The notes: generated from the letters alone by a model not told the origin. Counted from the first letter of the stretch, positions 26,174-35,638 are shown. The stretch: 64,000 bases of DNA from Pseudogemmobacter lacusdianii (GCF_030848395.1 NZ_JAVDBT010000005.1:224737-288736); one strand, 5' to 3'. Program-made: numbers and translations.

Positions 26174-26940
26174 GACCGCGACACCTCGCCGCCGTTGATA
26201 ATTTCCACAGCGCCTGCAAAGAGATAGCCAATCGCGCGCTCGGTCACGATCAGACGCGGCTGGCTGGGGTCGGGCTCAATCTTGCGTCGCAATCGCAGGA
26301 TCAGAACGTCAATCGTGCGCTCATAAACCGCGTCATGGCTGCGCCGCGTCAAATCCAACAGCTGCGCCCGCGACAGGATGCGGCCATGCGCGGCCAAAAG
26401 TGCGGCCAAAAGGTCAAACTCGCCCACCGTCAGTTCCACCGGGCGACCGCTTGGATCGCTCAACTTCCGTCGCGCGCTGTCTAGGCTCCAACCCTCAAAG
26501 CGAAACCCGTCTCGCAGGCTTGGCTCGCCAAGCGGCGGGGCAGGGGCGGCAGTACTGCGGCGCAAAACCGCCCGGATCCGCGCTGCCAATTCGCGCAGGC
26601 TGAAGGGTTTCACCAGATAATCATCGGCGCCAATTTCAAGCCCCACAACCCGGTCCACCTCAGAGCCGCGGCCCGTCAGGATGATGATCGGAACCCCATG
26701 CAAAGCGCGGATCTTGGCCGCCAAAGCAAAGCCATCCTCATCCGGCAGGCCCAGATCCAACAGCACCAAGGCGGGCAGTTCTTCGGCCAAAAGCTGCATC
26801 AACCCGCGCGCATCGGCGCAAGTGGCGCTGCGATAGCCCTCGGCTTGCAACATATCGGCCAAAAGCAGCGCCTGATCGGCGTCATCCTCGACCACAAGGA
26901 TCAACGGGCCTTGCCCCGTGGCTTTCTCTGCCGCGCTCAC
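26170..26940 (-). CDS. OmpR-family response regulator (TorR-like position)
   Basis: A 256-residue regulator: receiver domain (about 13-125) with acidic pair D19-D20, phospho-acceptor D62 (VLLDLGLP), and the Lys in DDYLVKPFS. A PhoB/OmpR winged helix follows (about 150-245; LTVGEFDLLAALLAAHGRILSRAQLLDL and RTIDVLILRLRRKIEPDP). The GTG start at 26940 overlaps the stop of the upstream periplasmic-protein gene (GTGA), so production is coupled to it. Its kinase is probably the hybrid kinase about 6 kb upstream on the same strand. Targets are likely the intervening transporter genes. Confidence 0.88.
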   Translation of the reverse strand: MSAAEKATGQGPLILVVEDDADQALLLADMLQAEGYRSATCADARGLMQLLAEELPALVLLDLGLPDEDGFALAAKIRALHGVPIIILTGRGSEVDRVVGLEIGADDYLVKPFSLRELAARIRAVLRRSTAAPAPPLGEPSLRDGFRFEGWSLDSARRKLSDPSGRPVELTVGEFDLLAALLAAHGRILSRAQLLDLTRRSHDAVYERTIDVLILRLRRKIEPDPSQPRLIVTERAIGYLFAGAVEIINGGEVSRS

Positions 26941-27926
26941 GGCGCAGCCATCCAATAATCCTTGCCCGTCACCACCATCTCGCGGGTCAAAAGCTGCACC
27001 GGCACCGAGATCGAGCGTTGGGCCAAATCCTCACCGCGCCACAGCGCCAGCCCTGCCGCAACCGCCTCATCCGCCATGACTTTCGGGTGCTGCGCGACCG
27101 AGGCGGCGAGAAGACTGCCGGGCTCCATCATCGCGCGTAAGCCTTCGGGCGAGGCATCGACCGAGACGATAAAGAACTCATCCCGCCCCGCTTCTCGCGC
27201 GGCCTGCATCACCCCAAGCGAGGTCGGATCGTTGAAGGAAAACACCGCATCGATATGCGGCAAGCGCGGCAAGAGCGAGGACATATAGGTCAACCCGCCA
27301 AGCCGCGAGCCGCCCGAATCGCCATGTTCAGACAGCAAAGTGATCTCGGGATAGGATGAAAGCGCCTTCTGGCAGCCCTCATTGCGGTGCAGCACCGCCG
27401 AAACCGGGGGGCCGTAAAGAATGAGCACATTGCCTTTGCCCGCCAACCGCTCGGCGATAAAGGCGCAAGCCGCGCGCCCGGCCTCAATATTATCCGAGGT
27501 CACCACCAGATCAGCGCCTTCAGCTTCCACATCCACCGCGATGACGGGGATGCGCTTGGCACGCGCCTCGGCAATCACCTCGGTTAAGGCGCTGGTGTTA
27601 ACCGCATTGATGATCAGGAAATCTGCGCCATTGGCCACTGCATCGCGGAGCTGTTGGCGCTGCCGGTTCAGGTCGTAACCGCTTGAACGCACCACCACCT
27701 CGGCCTGCGGCGCGACGATGTTCAGCCGCGCCTCAATCTGGCGGGCGAGATGAGAGAAAAACGGGTTGGACAGATCGGCGATGATCACCTCAACCCGCTG
27801 CGGGAGCGGTGCGTCTTGTGCAATGGCAGGGGAGAGTGGCGCCAGGCAGCACGTCAAAAGCGCAAAGCGGCGAAAGCCGCCGCGCTGCGGGTTCAGAAAG
27901 GCCTGCACTGCCTTAAGCATTTGCAT
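26937..27926 (-). CDS. RbsB-like periplasmic sugar-binding protein, probable signalling partner (TorT-like)
   Basis: A 329-residue protein with an N-terminal signal (FRRFALLTCCLAPLSPAIAQ at about 19-38) and a type I periplasmic-binding fold: VIIADLSNPFFSHLARQIEA, GADFLIINAVNTSALTEVI, AVDVEAEGADLVVTSDN and VFSFNDPTSLGVMQA. It is distinct from the transporter's own RbsB-like protein just upstream and is translationally coupled to the response regulator by a GTGA overlap. That coupling suggests it reports ligand to a membrane sensor kinase and does not feed the ABC permease, as TorT does for TorS. Dual use as a second transport SBP remains possible. Confidence 0.82.
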   Translation of the reverse strand: MQMLKAVQAFLNPQRGGFRRFALLTCCLAPLSPAIAQDAPLPQRVEVIIADLSNPFFSHLARQIEARLNIVAPQAEVVVRSSGYDLNRQRQQLRDAVANGADFLIINAVNTSALTEVIAEARAKRIPVIAVDVEAEGADLVVTSDNIEAGRAACAFIAERLAGKGNVLILYGPPVSAVLHRNEGCQKALSSYPEITLLSEHGDSGGSRLGGLTYMSSLLPRLPHIDAVFSFNDPTSLGVMQAAREAGRDEFFIVSVDASPEGLRAMMEPGSLLAASVAQHPKVMADEAVAAGLALWRGEDLAQRSISVPVQLLTREMVVTGKDYWMAAP

Positions 27927-28034
27927 TCTCCTTGCGGCACAAGGCTAATCTAAAAGGCGGCGGATACAAGGTTCCTGAAAAACCCGCAGCCGCCGCCAGA
28001 TCGCCGCATCAAAGAAAGTGCTGCTTAGCTTGGA

Positions 28035-28997
28035 TCAATTGGTGGCGGTCGGGTCCGCCGCCCAGCCAACGTAGCTGCCGATATTGTCACGCGTCACCAG
28101 CTTGGAATCCATCAGCTCCACCGGCTCGGCCAAAGTCTCGCCGTTCAAGAGTTGCACCCCCAAAGCCACCGCGCGCCGCGCCATATCATAGGGGTTTTGC
28201 GAGGCCGAAGCCTCAATCATTGCCGAGGCGCTGTCCTTCAGCGCCACTTCGATATCCGGCGCACCATCGACGGCAGTGATGACAATCCCCTCGCGGCCCT
28301 GCTGGCGCGCGGCCAGATCGGTGCCAATGGCTTGCGGATCGTTGATCGCAAAGACCGCGTCAATCTCGGGGAAGCGCACCAGATGCGATTGCATCACATT
28401 AAGCCCGCCTTCGCGTGAGCCTTTGCCGTCTTGATCGTCCGACAGAACCGTGATCCCCGGCGCAGCCTCAAGCACCGCTTTGCAGCCATTCACCCGGTCC
28501 ACCACGGCCGAGACCTGCGGGCCGTTTTGGATGATCACATTGCCCTTGCCGTCCAGCCGATCGACGATGTGCTGGCAGGCGATCTCACCGGCTTGCACAT
28601 TGTTGGTGGTCACAACCGCATCAGCGGCCTCGGCGAAAGTATCCACCGCCACGACCACAATCCCGGCCTCTTGCGCGCGTTTGATCGCTGGCCCAATCGC
28701 CGAAGCATCAGCGGGGTTGAGCAAGATCAGATCGACCCCGGCCGAGATGAAATTGTCGATCTGGGCGAATTGTTTGGCAATGTCATAATCATAGCCAAAA
28801 GCCAGTACCTCAACATCGGGGTTCACCGATTTCGCTTCCGCCTCGGCGCCGCGCGCCAGCGCCACGAAGAAGGGGTTGCTCATCGTTCCAAGCGAGATCC
28901 CGATCCGCTCCAGCTTTTCCTCGGCCAGTGCCGGGGTGGTCAGGGCCATCAAACCCGCCAAAGCCACGCCCGTTTTCAACATAGATTTCAGCATCAA
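28035..28997 (-). CDS. Sugar ABC transporter periplasmic binding protein (RbsB/FrcB-like)
   Basis: A 320-residue protein with signal peptide (LKTGVALAGLMALTTPALAEE) and the CUT2 binding-protein motifs ISLGTMSNPFFVALARGAEA, GVDLILLNPADASAIGPAI, VAVDTFAEAADAVVTTNN and DAVFAINDPQAIGTDLAARQ. It delivers a monosaccharide to the RbsC/RbsA-like subunits encoded directly upstream, giving the gene order A-C-B. The nearby small kinase recalls frc (fructose) loci of rhizobia, where the kinase gene follows B-C-A, so fructose, ribose or a related sugar is plausible. Confidence 0.89.
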   Translation of the reverse strand: MMLKSMLKTGVALAGLMALTTPALAEEKLERIGISLGTMSNPFFVALARGAEAEAKSVNPDVEVLAFGYDYDIAKQFAQIDNFISAGVDLILLNPADASAIGPAIKRAQEAGIVVVAVDTFAEAADAVVTTNNVQAGEIACQHIVDRLDGKGNVIIQNGPQVSAVVDRVNGCKAVLEAAPGITVLSDDQDGKGSREGGLNVMQSHLVRFPEIDAVFAINDPQAIGTDLAARQQGREGIVITAVDGAPDIEVALKDSASAMIEASASQNPYDMARRAVALGVQLLNGETLAEPVELMDSKLVTRDNIGSYVGWAADPTATN

Positions 28998-29074
28998 CTT
29001 TCTCCTCCCAGGCGGTTTAAAAACAGGTTCCCCAAGGCAGGCCTGGCGCCGCAGGGACCCTCAGCGCTTCCCCC

Positions 29075-30091
29075 TCAGGTCCGCGCAGATTCCCTTTGGC
29101 GCAGGCGGTCCAGCGCCACCGCGCCGATGATCACCAGGCCCTTGATGACATATTGCCAGATGTCTGAGACGCCGATCAGCACCAGCCCGTTCGAGAGCAC
29201 CGCAATGATCAAAGCGCCGATCAGCGTGCCCCAGATCGTGCCGATCCCGCCGACGAAAGAGGTGCCGCCCAAGATCACCGCGGCAATCGCATCAAGCTCA
29301 TAGGCTTGGCCGAGTTGCAGCCCGTTGGCGGCGAAAAGCCGGGTCGAAACCATCACCCCGCCAAGCCCGGCCAAAAGCCCCGAGATGCCGTAAACGATCA
29401 GATAGATCCGCGGCACTTTGATGCCCGACAACCGCGCCGCCGCCTCATTGCCGCCGACCGAATAAATATGCGTGCCCAAAACCGTGCGCTTCAGCACAAA
29501 CCACGAGGCCAAGATCACCAGGAAGGCGATCACCGCCAGCCAAGGCAAAGCGAAGATCTCAGGAATGATCGGGATCGAGCTGTTGCCGATAAAGCTGAAC
29601 GGTATCTCGGGGTTAAAGATTGTTGTGTCATTGCCCATCAGCCGGGCAATGCCGCGCACCGCGGTGAGCGAACCTAAAGTGACGATGAAAGGCGGTAATT
29701 TCAGCGCCGAGATCAAAAAGCCATTGAGCATGCCAAAGGCCAGACCCGTGGCCAAAGCTGCGAAGACCCAAAGGTATTCCACCCCCGGCATGTTCGACAC
29801 GATCAGCCCCGCCATCGCCGCCGCCGCCAGCACCGAACCCACCGAAAGGTCGATCCCGGCGGTCAGAATGACAAAGGTCATCCCCGCCGCCAGCACGGTG
29901 TTAACCGAGGCTTGTTGCAGCACCACGCTGACATTCTGGCCGGTAAAAAAGCGGCCATCCGACAAAAGATGAAAGCCAATCGCCACCAAGATCAGCACAG
30001 GCAGCATGCCCAGCGTCGCCATCATCGCCTTCAGGCGCTGCTGGCGCTCGGCCGCACCAGGCCCTGCGCTCGCGGTTTGAGAATTGCTCAT
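29075..30091 (-). CDS. Sugar ABC transporter permease (RbsC/FrcC-like)
   Basis: A 338-residue CUT2 permease starting MSNSQTASAGPG after a GGAGGAGGG ribosome binding site. It has 8-10 hydrophobic segments and the conserved stretches TAGIDLSVGSVLAAAAMAGL, PPFIVTLGSLTAVRGIARLM and ELDAIAAVILGGTSFVGGIG, the last being the permease signature contacting the ATPase. The open frame extends 15 codons upstream but without character. It lies between rbsA-like (128 bp upstream with two hairpins) and rbsB-like (77 bp downstream). Confidence 0.92.
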   Translation of the reverse strand: MSNSQTASAGPGAAERQQRLKAMMATLGMLPVLILVAIGFHLLSDGRFFTGQNVSVVLQQASVNTVLAAGMTFVILTAGIDLSVGSVLAAAAMAGLIVSNMPGVEYLWVFAALATGLAFGMLNGFLISALKLPPFIVTLGSLTAVRGIARLMGNDTTIFNPEIPFSFIGNSSIPIIPEIFALPWLAVIAFLVILASWFVLKRTVLGTHIYSVGGNEAAARLSGIKVPRIYLIVYGISGLLAGLGGVMVSTRLFAANGLQLGQAYELDAIAAVILGGTSFVGGIGTIWGTLIGALIIAVLSNGLVLIGVSDIWQYVIKGLVIIGAVALDRLRQRESART

Positions 30092-30120
30092 AATGTCCCT
30101 CCTCCAAGGGTGAATGTCCG

Positions 30121-30154
30121 GGTCTGCCGGGCCCATTGGGGGGACCGGCAGACC
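30121..30154. terminator. Intercistronic hairpin upstream of the RbsC-like gene
   Basis: GGTCTGCCGG (30121-30130) pairs with CCGGCAGACC (30145-30154), a perfect 10-bp stem with a 14-base loop. It lies about 30 bases before the permease start. There is no U-run after it in the leftward direction. It may act as an mRNA stabiliser or processing site rather than a true terminator. Confidence 0.45.
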
Positions 30155-30187
30155 GCACGAGATACGTCGTCACTCGTTAAAAATTGA

Positions 30188-30212
30188 CCGGGAGGCCGCA
30201 GGATCCTCCCGG
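30188..30212 (-). terminator. Terminator-like hairpin just after the RbsA-like gene
   Basis: On the minus strand CCGGGAGG and CCTCCCGG form an 8-bp stem with a 9-base loop, followed by TCAATTTTTA. This has the form of a weak intrinsic terminator and sits 7 bases after the ATPase stop. It could reduce read-through from the ATPase into the permease and binding-protein genes, or mark a separate promoter for those two. Confidence 0.5.
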
Positions 30213-30219
30213 ATCCGTC

Positions 30220-31746
30220 TCAGGCGGCTACAGCGGAGCGGCCGATGCCCGAGGCGAATGCCATGATGTTTTCCTGCGTGGCTGGAATGCCGGTGTCGCC
30301 GCCAACCTCGCCGCTGATCCGCCCCTCATGCATCACCAGAATGCGGTCGGCGACGCCCAGTACTTCGGGCAGCTCGGAGGAGATCACCAAGATCGCCACA
30401 CCCTCGCGGGCCAAGGCGTCGATGATGCGGTAAATCTCTGATTTTGCGCCAATATCCACGCCGCGCGTCGGCTCATCCAAGATCAGAACGCGCGGGCGGA
30501 TCTGTAGCCAGCGCGACAAAAGCACCTTTTGCTGATTGCCGCCCGACAGCCCGCCCACCGGGAAACCGGCATGGGGCACTCGCACCGAAAGGTTGCGGAT
30601 CGATTCGTCGGCACGGGCACGGGCACGAGAGCGGTTCAGCACCATGCCCCAACGCGCATCGCTGCGCAGCACGCCGGTGTTGATGTTTTCCTCGCAAGAC
30701 ATATCGAGGAAAAGCCCGTTGCCACGCCGATCCTCGGTCAGATAGGCGACCCGCGCCGCGATGGCGTCTTGTGGGGTGTTCGGCGCAAAGACTTCGCCGT
30801 CCAGCCACATCGCGCCGCCCTTGCGCGGCCTTGCGCCGAAGATCGCCTGCGCCAGCTCGGACCGGCCCGAGCCGACCAGTCCGGCCATGCCCACCACCTC
30901 ACCCGCGCGCAACTCAAACGAACAGCCATGCACCCGGCTGCCATCGGAAAGCTCGCTTACCCGCAGCACCGTCTCGGTGTAAGCCGCCTTGCTGCCGGCG
31001 GTCTTGGTGTAAAGCGAGGACAATTCGCGCCCCACCATATGGCGCACAATCGCCTCGGGCGAGGCTTCGTCTTTGCTCAAAGTGCCAGTATAGCTGCCGT
31101 CGCGCAGGATCGAGACGCGATCGGCCAGCTCATAAACCTCATTCATCCGATGCGAGATATAGACGATCGCCAGCCCTTCATCGCGCAGTTGCCGGATCAT
31201 CGAGAAGAGCCCCGCCGTCTCGCGCTCTGACAGCGCAGTCGTCGGCTCATCCATGATCAGAATGCGCGAATCTGCGTGCAAAGCGCGGGCGATTTCAACC
31301 AGTTGCTGGTTGGCCACGTTCAGATAGCGCACCGTATTGCCGGGGCCAAACCCCGCACCCAGCCGCTTCAGCACCGGCGCGACCGAGGCTTCCATCTCGG
31401 CCTTGCGCAGCACGCCACCATGCGAGAGCTCGCGGCCAAGGTAGATATTCTCGGCCACCGTCAGATTGGGCGACAGCGCCAGCTCTTGATAGATGATCGA
31501 AATCCCGGCGGCGCGGGCGCTGATCGGGCCGGTGATATTGACCGGCGTACCGTCGATCAGAATCTCAGCCCCTGCATCGGGCCGATAAGCGCCCGAAAGG
31601 ATCTTCATCAGCGTCGATTTGCCGGCGCCATTCTCGCCCATCAAAGCGTGAACCTCGCCGGGGAACAGCTGCAATTGCACATTCGTCAGCGCCTTCACGC
31701 TGCCGAAAGTCTTTGAAACGCCCCGCATTTCGAGCACTGGCTGCAT
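30220..31746 (-). CDS. Sugar ABC transporter ATP-binding protein with two ABC domains (RbsA/FrcA-like)
   Basis: A 508-residue CUT2 ATPase with duplicated domains. The N-terminal one has Walker [10 protein letters not shown], a [13 protein letters not shown] signature region and Walker [12 protein letters not shown]. The C-terminal one has the degenerate Walker [11 protein letters not shown], signature [11 protein letters not shown] and Walker [13 protein letters not shown]. This asymmetric pattern is diagnostic of RbsA/MglA/XylG/FrcA proteins. ATG at 31746 follows GGGAGAG. It energises the RbsC-like permease downstream. Confidence 0.93.
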   Translation of the reverse strand: MQPVLEMRGVSKTFGSVKALTNVQLQLFPGEVHALMGENGAGKSTLMKILSGAYRPDAGAEILIDGTPVNITGPISARAAGISIIYQELALSPNLTVAENIYLGRELSHGGVLRKAEMEASVAPVLKRLGAGFGPGNTVRYLNVANQQLVEIARALHADSRILIMDEPTTALSERETAGLFSMIRQLRDEGLAIVYISHRMNEVYELADRVSILRDGSYTGTLSKDEASPEAIVRHMVGRELSSLYTKTAGSKAAYTETVLRVSELSDGSRVHGCSFELRAGEVVGMAGLVGSGRSELAQAIFGARPRKGGAMWLDGEVFAPNTPQDAIAARVAYLTEDRRGNGLFLDMSCEENINTGVLRSDARWGMVLNRSRARARADESIRNLSVRVPHAGFPVGGLSGGNQQKVLLSRWLQIRPRVLILDEPTRGVDIGAKSEIYRIIDALAREGVAILVISSELPEVLGVADRILVMHEGRISGEVGGDTGIPATQENIMAFASGIGRSAVAA

Positions 31747-31866
31747 CACTCTCTCCCTCTTCACCACGACGGCGAACCCTTGTGGGAGGAGTAAAGGCGA
31801 GCGATGTGAACGAATGATCTTCGATTTTCACTCGGTCTCGTTCATCGTTCATTAACAATCGCCGCG

Positions 31867-32541
31867 TTACGGCTGCAGGATGACATCGCCCTGACTGTTG
31901 TTGCGGATCAGCGCGGCATTGGGCAGGTCATTGCCCTCGACATGGGCGATCACATCGGCGGGGCTGCAGCCCAGATCGCGCCAGCGCCGGGTCAGGCGGC
32001 GGCGCAGCTCGGTCTCGGGGACGTCGATCACGGCGGTCAGATCGAAAAGCCCGCGCAGCGCCGCCCAAGGCCCGCTGGTCAGGCCCAGATAATTGCCCTC
32101 CACCACGACAAATTTGGTCGCGGCGGGCAAAAGCTCGGCGCAGCCGCGCACCACGTCGAGCTCGCGGTCAAAGACCGGCATCACCACCGGCTCGCGCGCC
32201 CGGATGCGCCGCAGCATTGCGCCAAGGCCTGCAATATCAAAGGTATCCACCGCGCCCTTGCGGTGACGCAGGCCCAGCCGGTCGAGCAGCAGGTTGTCAA
32301 AGTGAAAGCCATCGGCCTGCAAAATTCCGGCATCACCAAGCCGATTGGCCAAGATCCGCGCCAAGGTGGATTTGCCGGCACCGGGCGGGCCGGCCAAGGC
32401 GATGATGAAGCGCTCATACCCCGCGGCGCGCTGCATGATCTGCGCCAGAGCATGGTCCAAGCTGCGCGGCGCCGAGGGCCGCATGTCGCCACTCTCGCAG
32501 CGCCCTTGCGCCTCTTTCTTCAAGCCAGACAAGGCGACCAT
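31867..32541 (-). CDS. P-loop nucleoside/sugar kinase-like protein (FrcK-like)
   Basis: A 224-residue protein of the uridine-kinase/phosphoribulokinase P-loop type: Walker A GPPGAGKST at 51-59, LQADGFHFDN after it, a DRELD motif and LTRRWRDLG near the C-terminus (possible lid). ATG at 32541 has GGAG 6 bases upstream; earlier ATG/GTG are possible. Proteins like this accompany frcBCA in rhizobia and are called FrcK, but their substrate is unproven. Here it sits upstream of the transporter genes, in contrast to the usual 3' position. Phosphorylating the imported sugar or a nucleoside is a guess. Confidence 0.75.
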   Translation of the reverse strand: MVALSGLKKEAQGRCESGDMRPSAPRSLDHALAQIMQRAAGYERFIIALAGPPGAGKSTLARILANRLGDAGILQADGFHFDNLLLDRLGLRHRKGAVDTFDIAGLGAMLRRIRAREPVVMPVFDRELDVVRGCAELLPAATKFVVVEGNYLGLTSGPWAALRGLFDLTAVIDVPETELRRRLTRRWRDLGCSPADVIAHVEGNDLPNAALIRNNSQGDVILQP

Positions 32542-32790
32542 GCACATCTCCACACGAAACGCATCTTTATGTAACCTGCTATCATAAAGATAAAATCAAG
32601 TCCATAGATGCCGCTGTGACAGGCCCTGCGCTTCCCGTGTTAACCAGCGTCATCGCGCAGAGATTTTATGCGATTGCGGGAAAACTCCACTACTTAAGTG
32701 AGCTGCCGAGCCGAGCTTCTGATGAGGAGAGGCGCGGAGTTCAGATCTATTAAAATAATCTTTGCTATAATTAACGGTGATCTGCGTCTT

Positions 32791-35388
32791 CTAAACCGCT
32801 GCGCCGCGACCTTGAAGCGCGCGGCTCACCGCCGTCGCCAAATCGCCCGTGCGATAGGGTTTTCGCAGCAGGGCCGCCCCTTCGGGCAGGGTCAGAGGGT
32901 GGTCATCCTCAGCCTGCATATAGCCCGAGGTGAAAAGAAGCGGAACGCCGGGCAAGAGCCGCGCGGCCTCGCGCGCGACATCAAGGCCGGTCTGGCCTTC
33001 GGGCAATAGGAAATCGGTGAAGATCAACGCAAAATCGCCCTCGGCCATTGCCGCCTGCGCCGAGGCGACATCGCCGACCACCTGCACGCGGTAGCCCAGA
33101 GAGGTTAGCATATCCGCCGCCGTCTCACGCACCAAAGGGTCATCCTCGACCAGCAAAATCCGCTGACCTTCGCCCAAGGCGGGCAGGGGGGCTTGGGTCA
33201 AAACCGGCCCCGCCGGTTCCGCCGCAAGCGGTAAGGGTAGGCGGATTTCCACCTTGGTGCCCTGTCCTGGCGCGCTTTCCACCACGATCTCCCCACCCGA
33301 TTGCGCGATGAAGCCGTAAACCATGCTGAGCCCCAGCCCCGAGCCGCGCCCATTGCTTTTGGTGGTGAAAAAGGGCTCGTAAATCCGCGCCTGCACCTCG
33401 GCCGACATGCCAATGCCGGTATCGGTCACCGAAAGCGCCAGCACCTGAGTCTCGGGTTGCAGCTTTGCCGCCAAAGTCACCGTGCCACCGTCCCCGATGG
33501 CGTCGCGCGCGTTGAAGAGCAGGTTCAGCACTGCACTTTCCAGCTGCCCCGGATCCACCATCACCCCCGGCAGATCCGGCGCAATCTCGGCCCGGATCTC
33601 AATGGTCGGCCCCAGCCGATATCCCAGCAACTCCAGCAGGTTGAACATCAGCTCGTCCACCTGCGTCATCTCGGGCCGCAAGGTCTGCTGGCGCGAAAAC
33701 GCCAACAGCCTTTGCGTGACCGAGGCCGCGCGTTCGGTGGCATCCAAAGCGCGCAGGATGCGGGCTGAAAGCTTGGGGTCTTCATAAAGCTGGTCTTGCA
33801 GCATCTGCAGATTGCCGCTGATCGCGGCTAGGAAGTTATTGAAATCATGCGCAATGCCGCCGGTCAGCTGACCCACAGCCTCCATCCTTTGGGCTTGGCG
33901 CAACTGGCGCTCGATCTGGCGGCGGTCGGTCTGATCCATATAGACGGTGGCAAAGCCGCCCTCAGGCATCGGCTGGCTGCGGATTTCGATCACCCTTCCG
34001 TCGCGCAGATGCAGCTCATAAGAGGCGCGATCGCCGCTGCGCAGAATGGCGGTGGCTTTGTGCTCCACCGGCCTGCCGTCAAGGCTGTGCAGCCTCGCCC
34101 CGGCCTCCTGCAACAGCGCCGCCACCTCGGCAAAGCCCATGCCATGCCGCACCCGTTCCGCCGCAAGCCCCGTCATCGCCAGAAACTGCGGGTTCCACGA
34201 GACCAGCCGTTGCCGGGCGTCAAACACCGAAATCCCGTCGCTCATATTGGCATACATCGCCTCGACCAGCCGATTGCCTTCGCTCAGCTGTTCGGCCAGA
34301 CGTTCGCGCTCGCGGCTGGCGTCTTTGAAGATGCTAAACGCCCGCGCCAGACTGCCCAATTCGTCACTGCGCTGCAGCCCCGGAATGCTGGCACTGCTGT
34401 CGCCCGAGGCGAGCCGCGACATCGCCCGCGTCACCGCATCCAAATTCCGCGCGAGATCCGTGAGCACATAAAGCGCCGTTAGCCCCGCAGCGATAATCGC
34501 AATTGTGCCAAGCAGGCCAATGCTTTGCATGGTGCGTTGCAGGGTCTGGCTCAGCTCTTGGCTCTGCGCCTCGGCCGCCGCTGACGTCGCGCTGACGATG
34601 GCGGCAACCGCATCGCCCATATCGGTCGACAGCGTCTGGATCGAGGCCAGCAGGAAGCGCACCCGTTGCAGCACCTGCAATTCCTTGCGCCGCAGATCGA
34701 AGAGTTGGGCCTGTTGCGCCATGAAGCGCGGCACATCGGCGGCCTCGGGTGGCAGTTCGACCGTCTGCAGAAGGTCGCCAATCTGGTGATACCGCGTCTC
34801 CAGCTGGTCCAGCTGCCAAGGGCTCTCGCTGATTCGCGCGCTCAGCACGATGCTCACCGCTTCCGAGAACAGTTGGCGCGGCGAGCTCCAAACCGTCGCC
34901 GACAGCGCCGTTTGCAGCCCGCCTTGCGCATCAAAGCCATATTGCAGCTCGACCATTTCGGCCCGCAACTCCAAGCCCTTGCGGCTTGCGTCCAAAAGCT
35001 GCTCGGTGCTGCGCGACAGGTTTGCTGCGAGATCGCGCAGCTTCTGGCCGCTCTCACCGGTAAAGGCGCTGCTCTGCGGCAGCTGCGCCACCAAAAGATC
35101 CAAGCCGCGAATCATCCCATCGATTCGCAATGCCTCGGCATCCAATTGGTTCATCACCTCAACCGAAGAGACAAACGGCGCCAGTGAGGCCAGCGCGGTG
35201 CTGTGCCGCGCCAGTTGCGTCGCCGCAAGAATATCGGGCAGCCGCTCATCGCTGAGGGCCGTCACCGTATTGCCAGTGCGGTGCAGCCCCGCCACCGCCA
35301 GCATGGCCGAGCCGATCATCAGCGCCAGCATGGCCGCAATCGCCAGCAAAAGCTTAGCCCGGACCGAGCGTGGCAGAGCGATGGGCAT
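32791..35388 (-). CDS. Hybrid sensor histidine kinase with large periplasmic domain (TorS-like topology)
   Basis: An 865-residue kinase. TM1 at about 11-34, a roughly 260-residue helical periplasmic domain, TM2 near 310-335 (IGLLGTIAIIAAGLTALYVL), then HAMP (RNLDAVTRAMSRLASGD), a PAS region (ISVFDARQRLVSWNPQFLAM), a dimerisation domain with His514 (GGIAHDFNNFLAAISG), an ATPase domain (NARDAIGDGG, DTGIGM, GRGSGLGLSM) and a C-terminal receiver with Asp792 (IFTDFLLPEG). There is no Hpt domain after the receiver, unlike TorS. The start at 35388 follows GGAGGGG. It probably senses a sugar via the periplasmic protein encoded further downstream. Confidence 0.9.
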   Translation of the reverse strand: MPIALPRSVRAKLLLAIAAMLALMIGSAMLAVAGLHRTGNTVTALSDERLPDILAATQLARHSTALASLAPFVSSVEVMNQLDAEALRIDGMIRGLDLLVAQLPQSSAFTGESGQKLRDLAANLSRSTEQLLDASRKGLELRAEMVELQYGFDAQGGLQTALSATVWSSPRQLFSEAVSIVLSARISESPWQLDQLETRYHQIGDLLQTVELPPEAADVPRFMAQQAQLFDLRRKELQVLQRVRFLLASIQTLSTDMGDAVAAIVSATSAAAEAQSQELSQTLQRTMQSIGLLGTIAIIAAGLTALYVLTDLARNLDAVTRAMSRLASGDSSASIPGLQRSDELGSLARAFSIFKDASRERERLAEQLSEGNRLVEAMYANMSDGISVFDARQRLVSWNPQFLAMTGLAAERVRHGMGFAEVAALLQEAGARLHSLDGRPVEHKATAILRSGDRASYELHLRDGRVIEIRSQPMPEGGFATVYMDQTDRRQIERQLRQAQRMEAVGQLTGGIAHDFNNFLAAISGNLQMLQDQLYEDPKLSARILRALDATERAASVTQRLLAFSRQQTLRPEMTQVDELMFNLLELLGYRLGPTIEIRAEIAPDLPGVMVDPGQLESAVLNLLFNARDAIGDGGTVTLAAKLQPETQVLALSVTDTGIGMSAEVQARIYEPFFTTKSNGRGSGLGLSMVYGFIAQSGGEIVVESAPGQGTKVEIRLPLPLAAEPAGPVLTQAPLPALGEGQRILLVEDDPLVRETAADMLTSLGYRVQVVGDVASAQAAMAEGDFALIFTDFLLPEGQTGLDVAREAARLLPGVPLLFTSGYMQAEDDHPLTLPEGAALLRKPYRTGDLATAVSRALQGRGAAV

Positions 35389-35504
35389 GACCCCTCCATC
35401 CCTATGGATCCAAAAGTGATCCTGACAGAGGCGGCGCATTCGACCAAGCCTGAGATGCAGGCGGCTTTGCGGGGAGGGGGGGCAACAGAGCCCTGAAAAT
35501 GACA

Positions 35505-35528
35505 ACGCCCCGCGCAAGCGCAGGGCGT
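35505..35528 (-). terminator. Terminator-like hairpin downstream of tRNA-Ala
   Basis: On the minus strand ACGCCCTGCGC pairs with GCGCGGGGCGT (one mismatch) around a TT loop, followed by TGTCATTTTC. It lies 35 bases after the end of the tRNA gene and before the kinase gene on the same strand, so it is the likely stop for the tRNA transcript. Confidence 0.6.
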
Positions 35529-35562
35529 CTGTCAATCTAGCTCAATCAAGCGATTGAGAATT

Positions 35563-35638
<76 letters not shown>

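Noticed and set aside
26941..26955. TTG start for the response regulator, five codons upstream
   Set aside because: The GTG at 26940 gives a 4-bp GTGA overlap with the upstream gene and a natural N-terminus before the receiver domain; the TTG adds residues of no known use.
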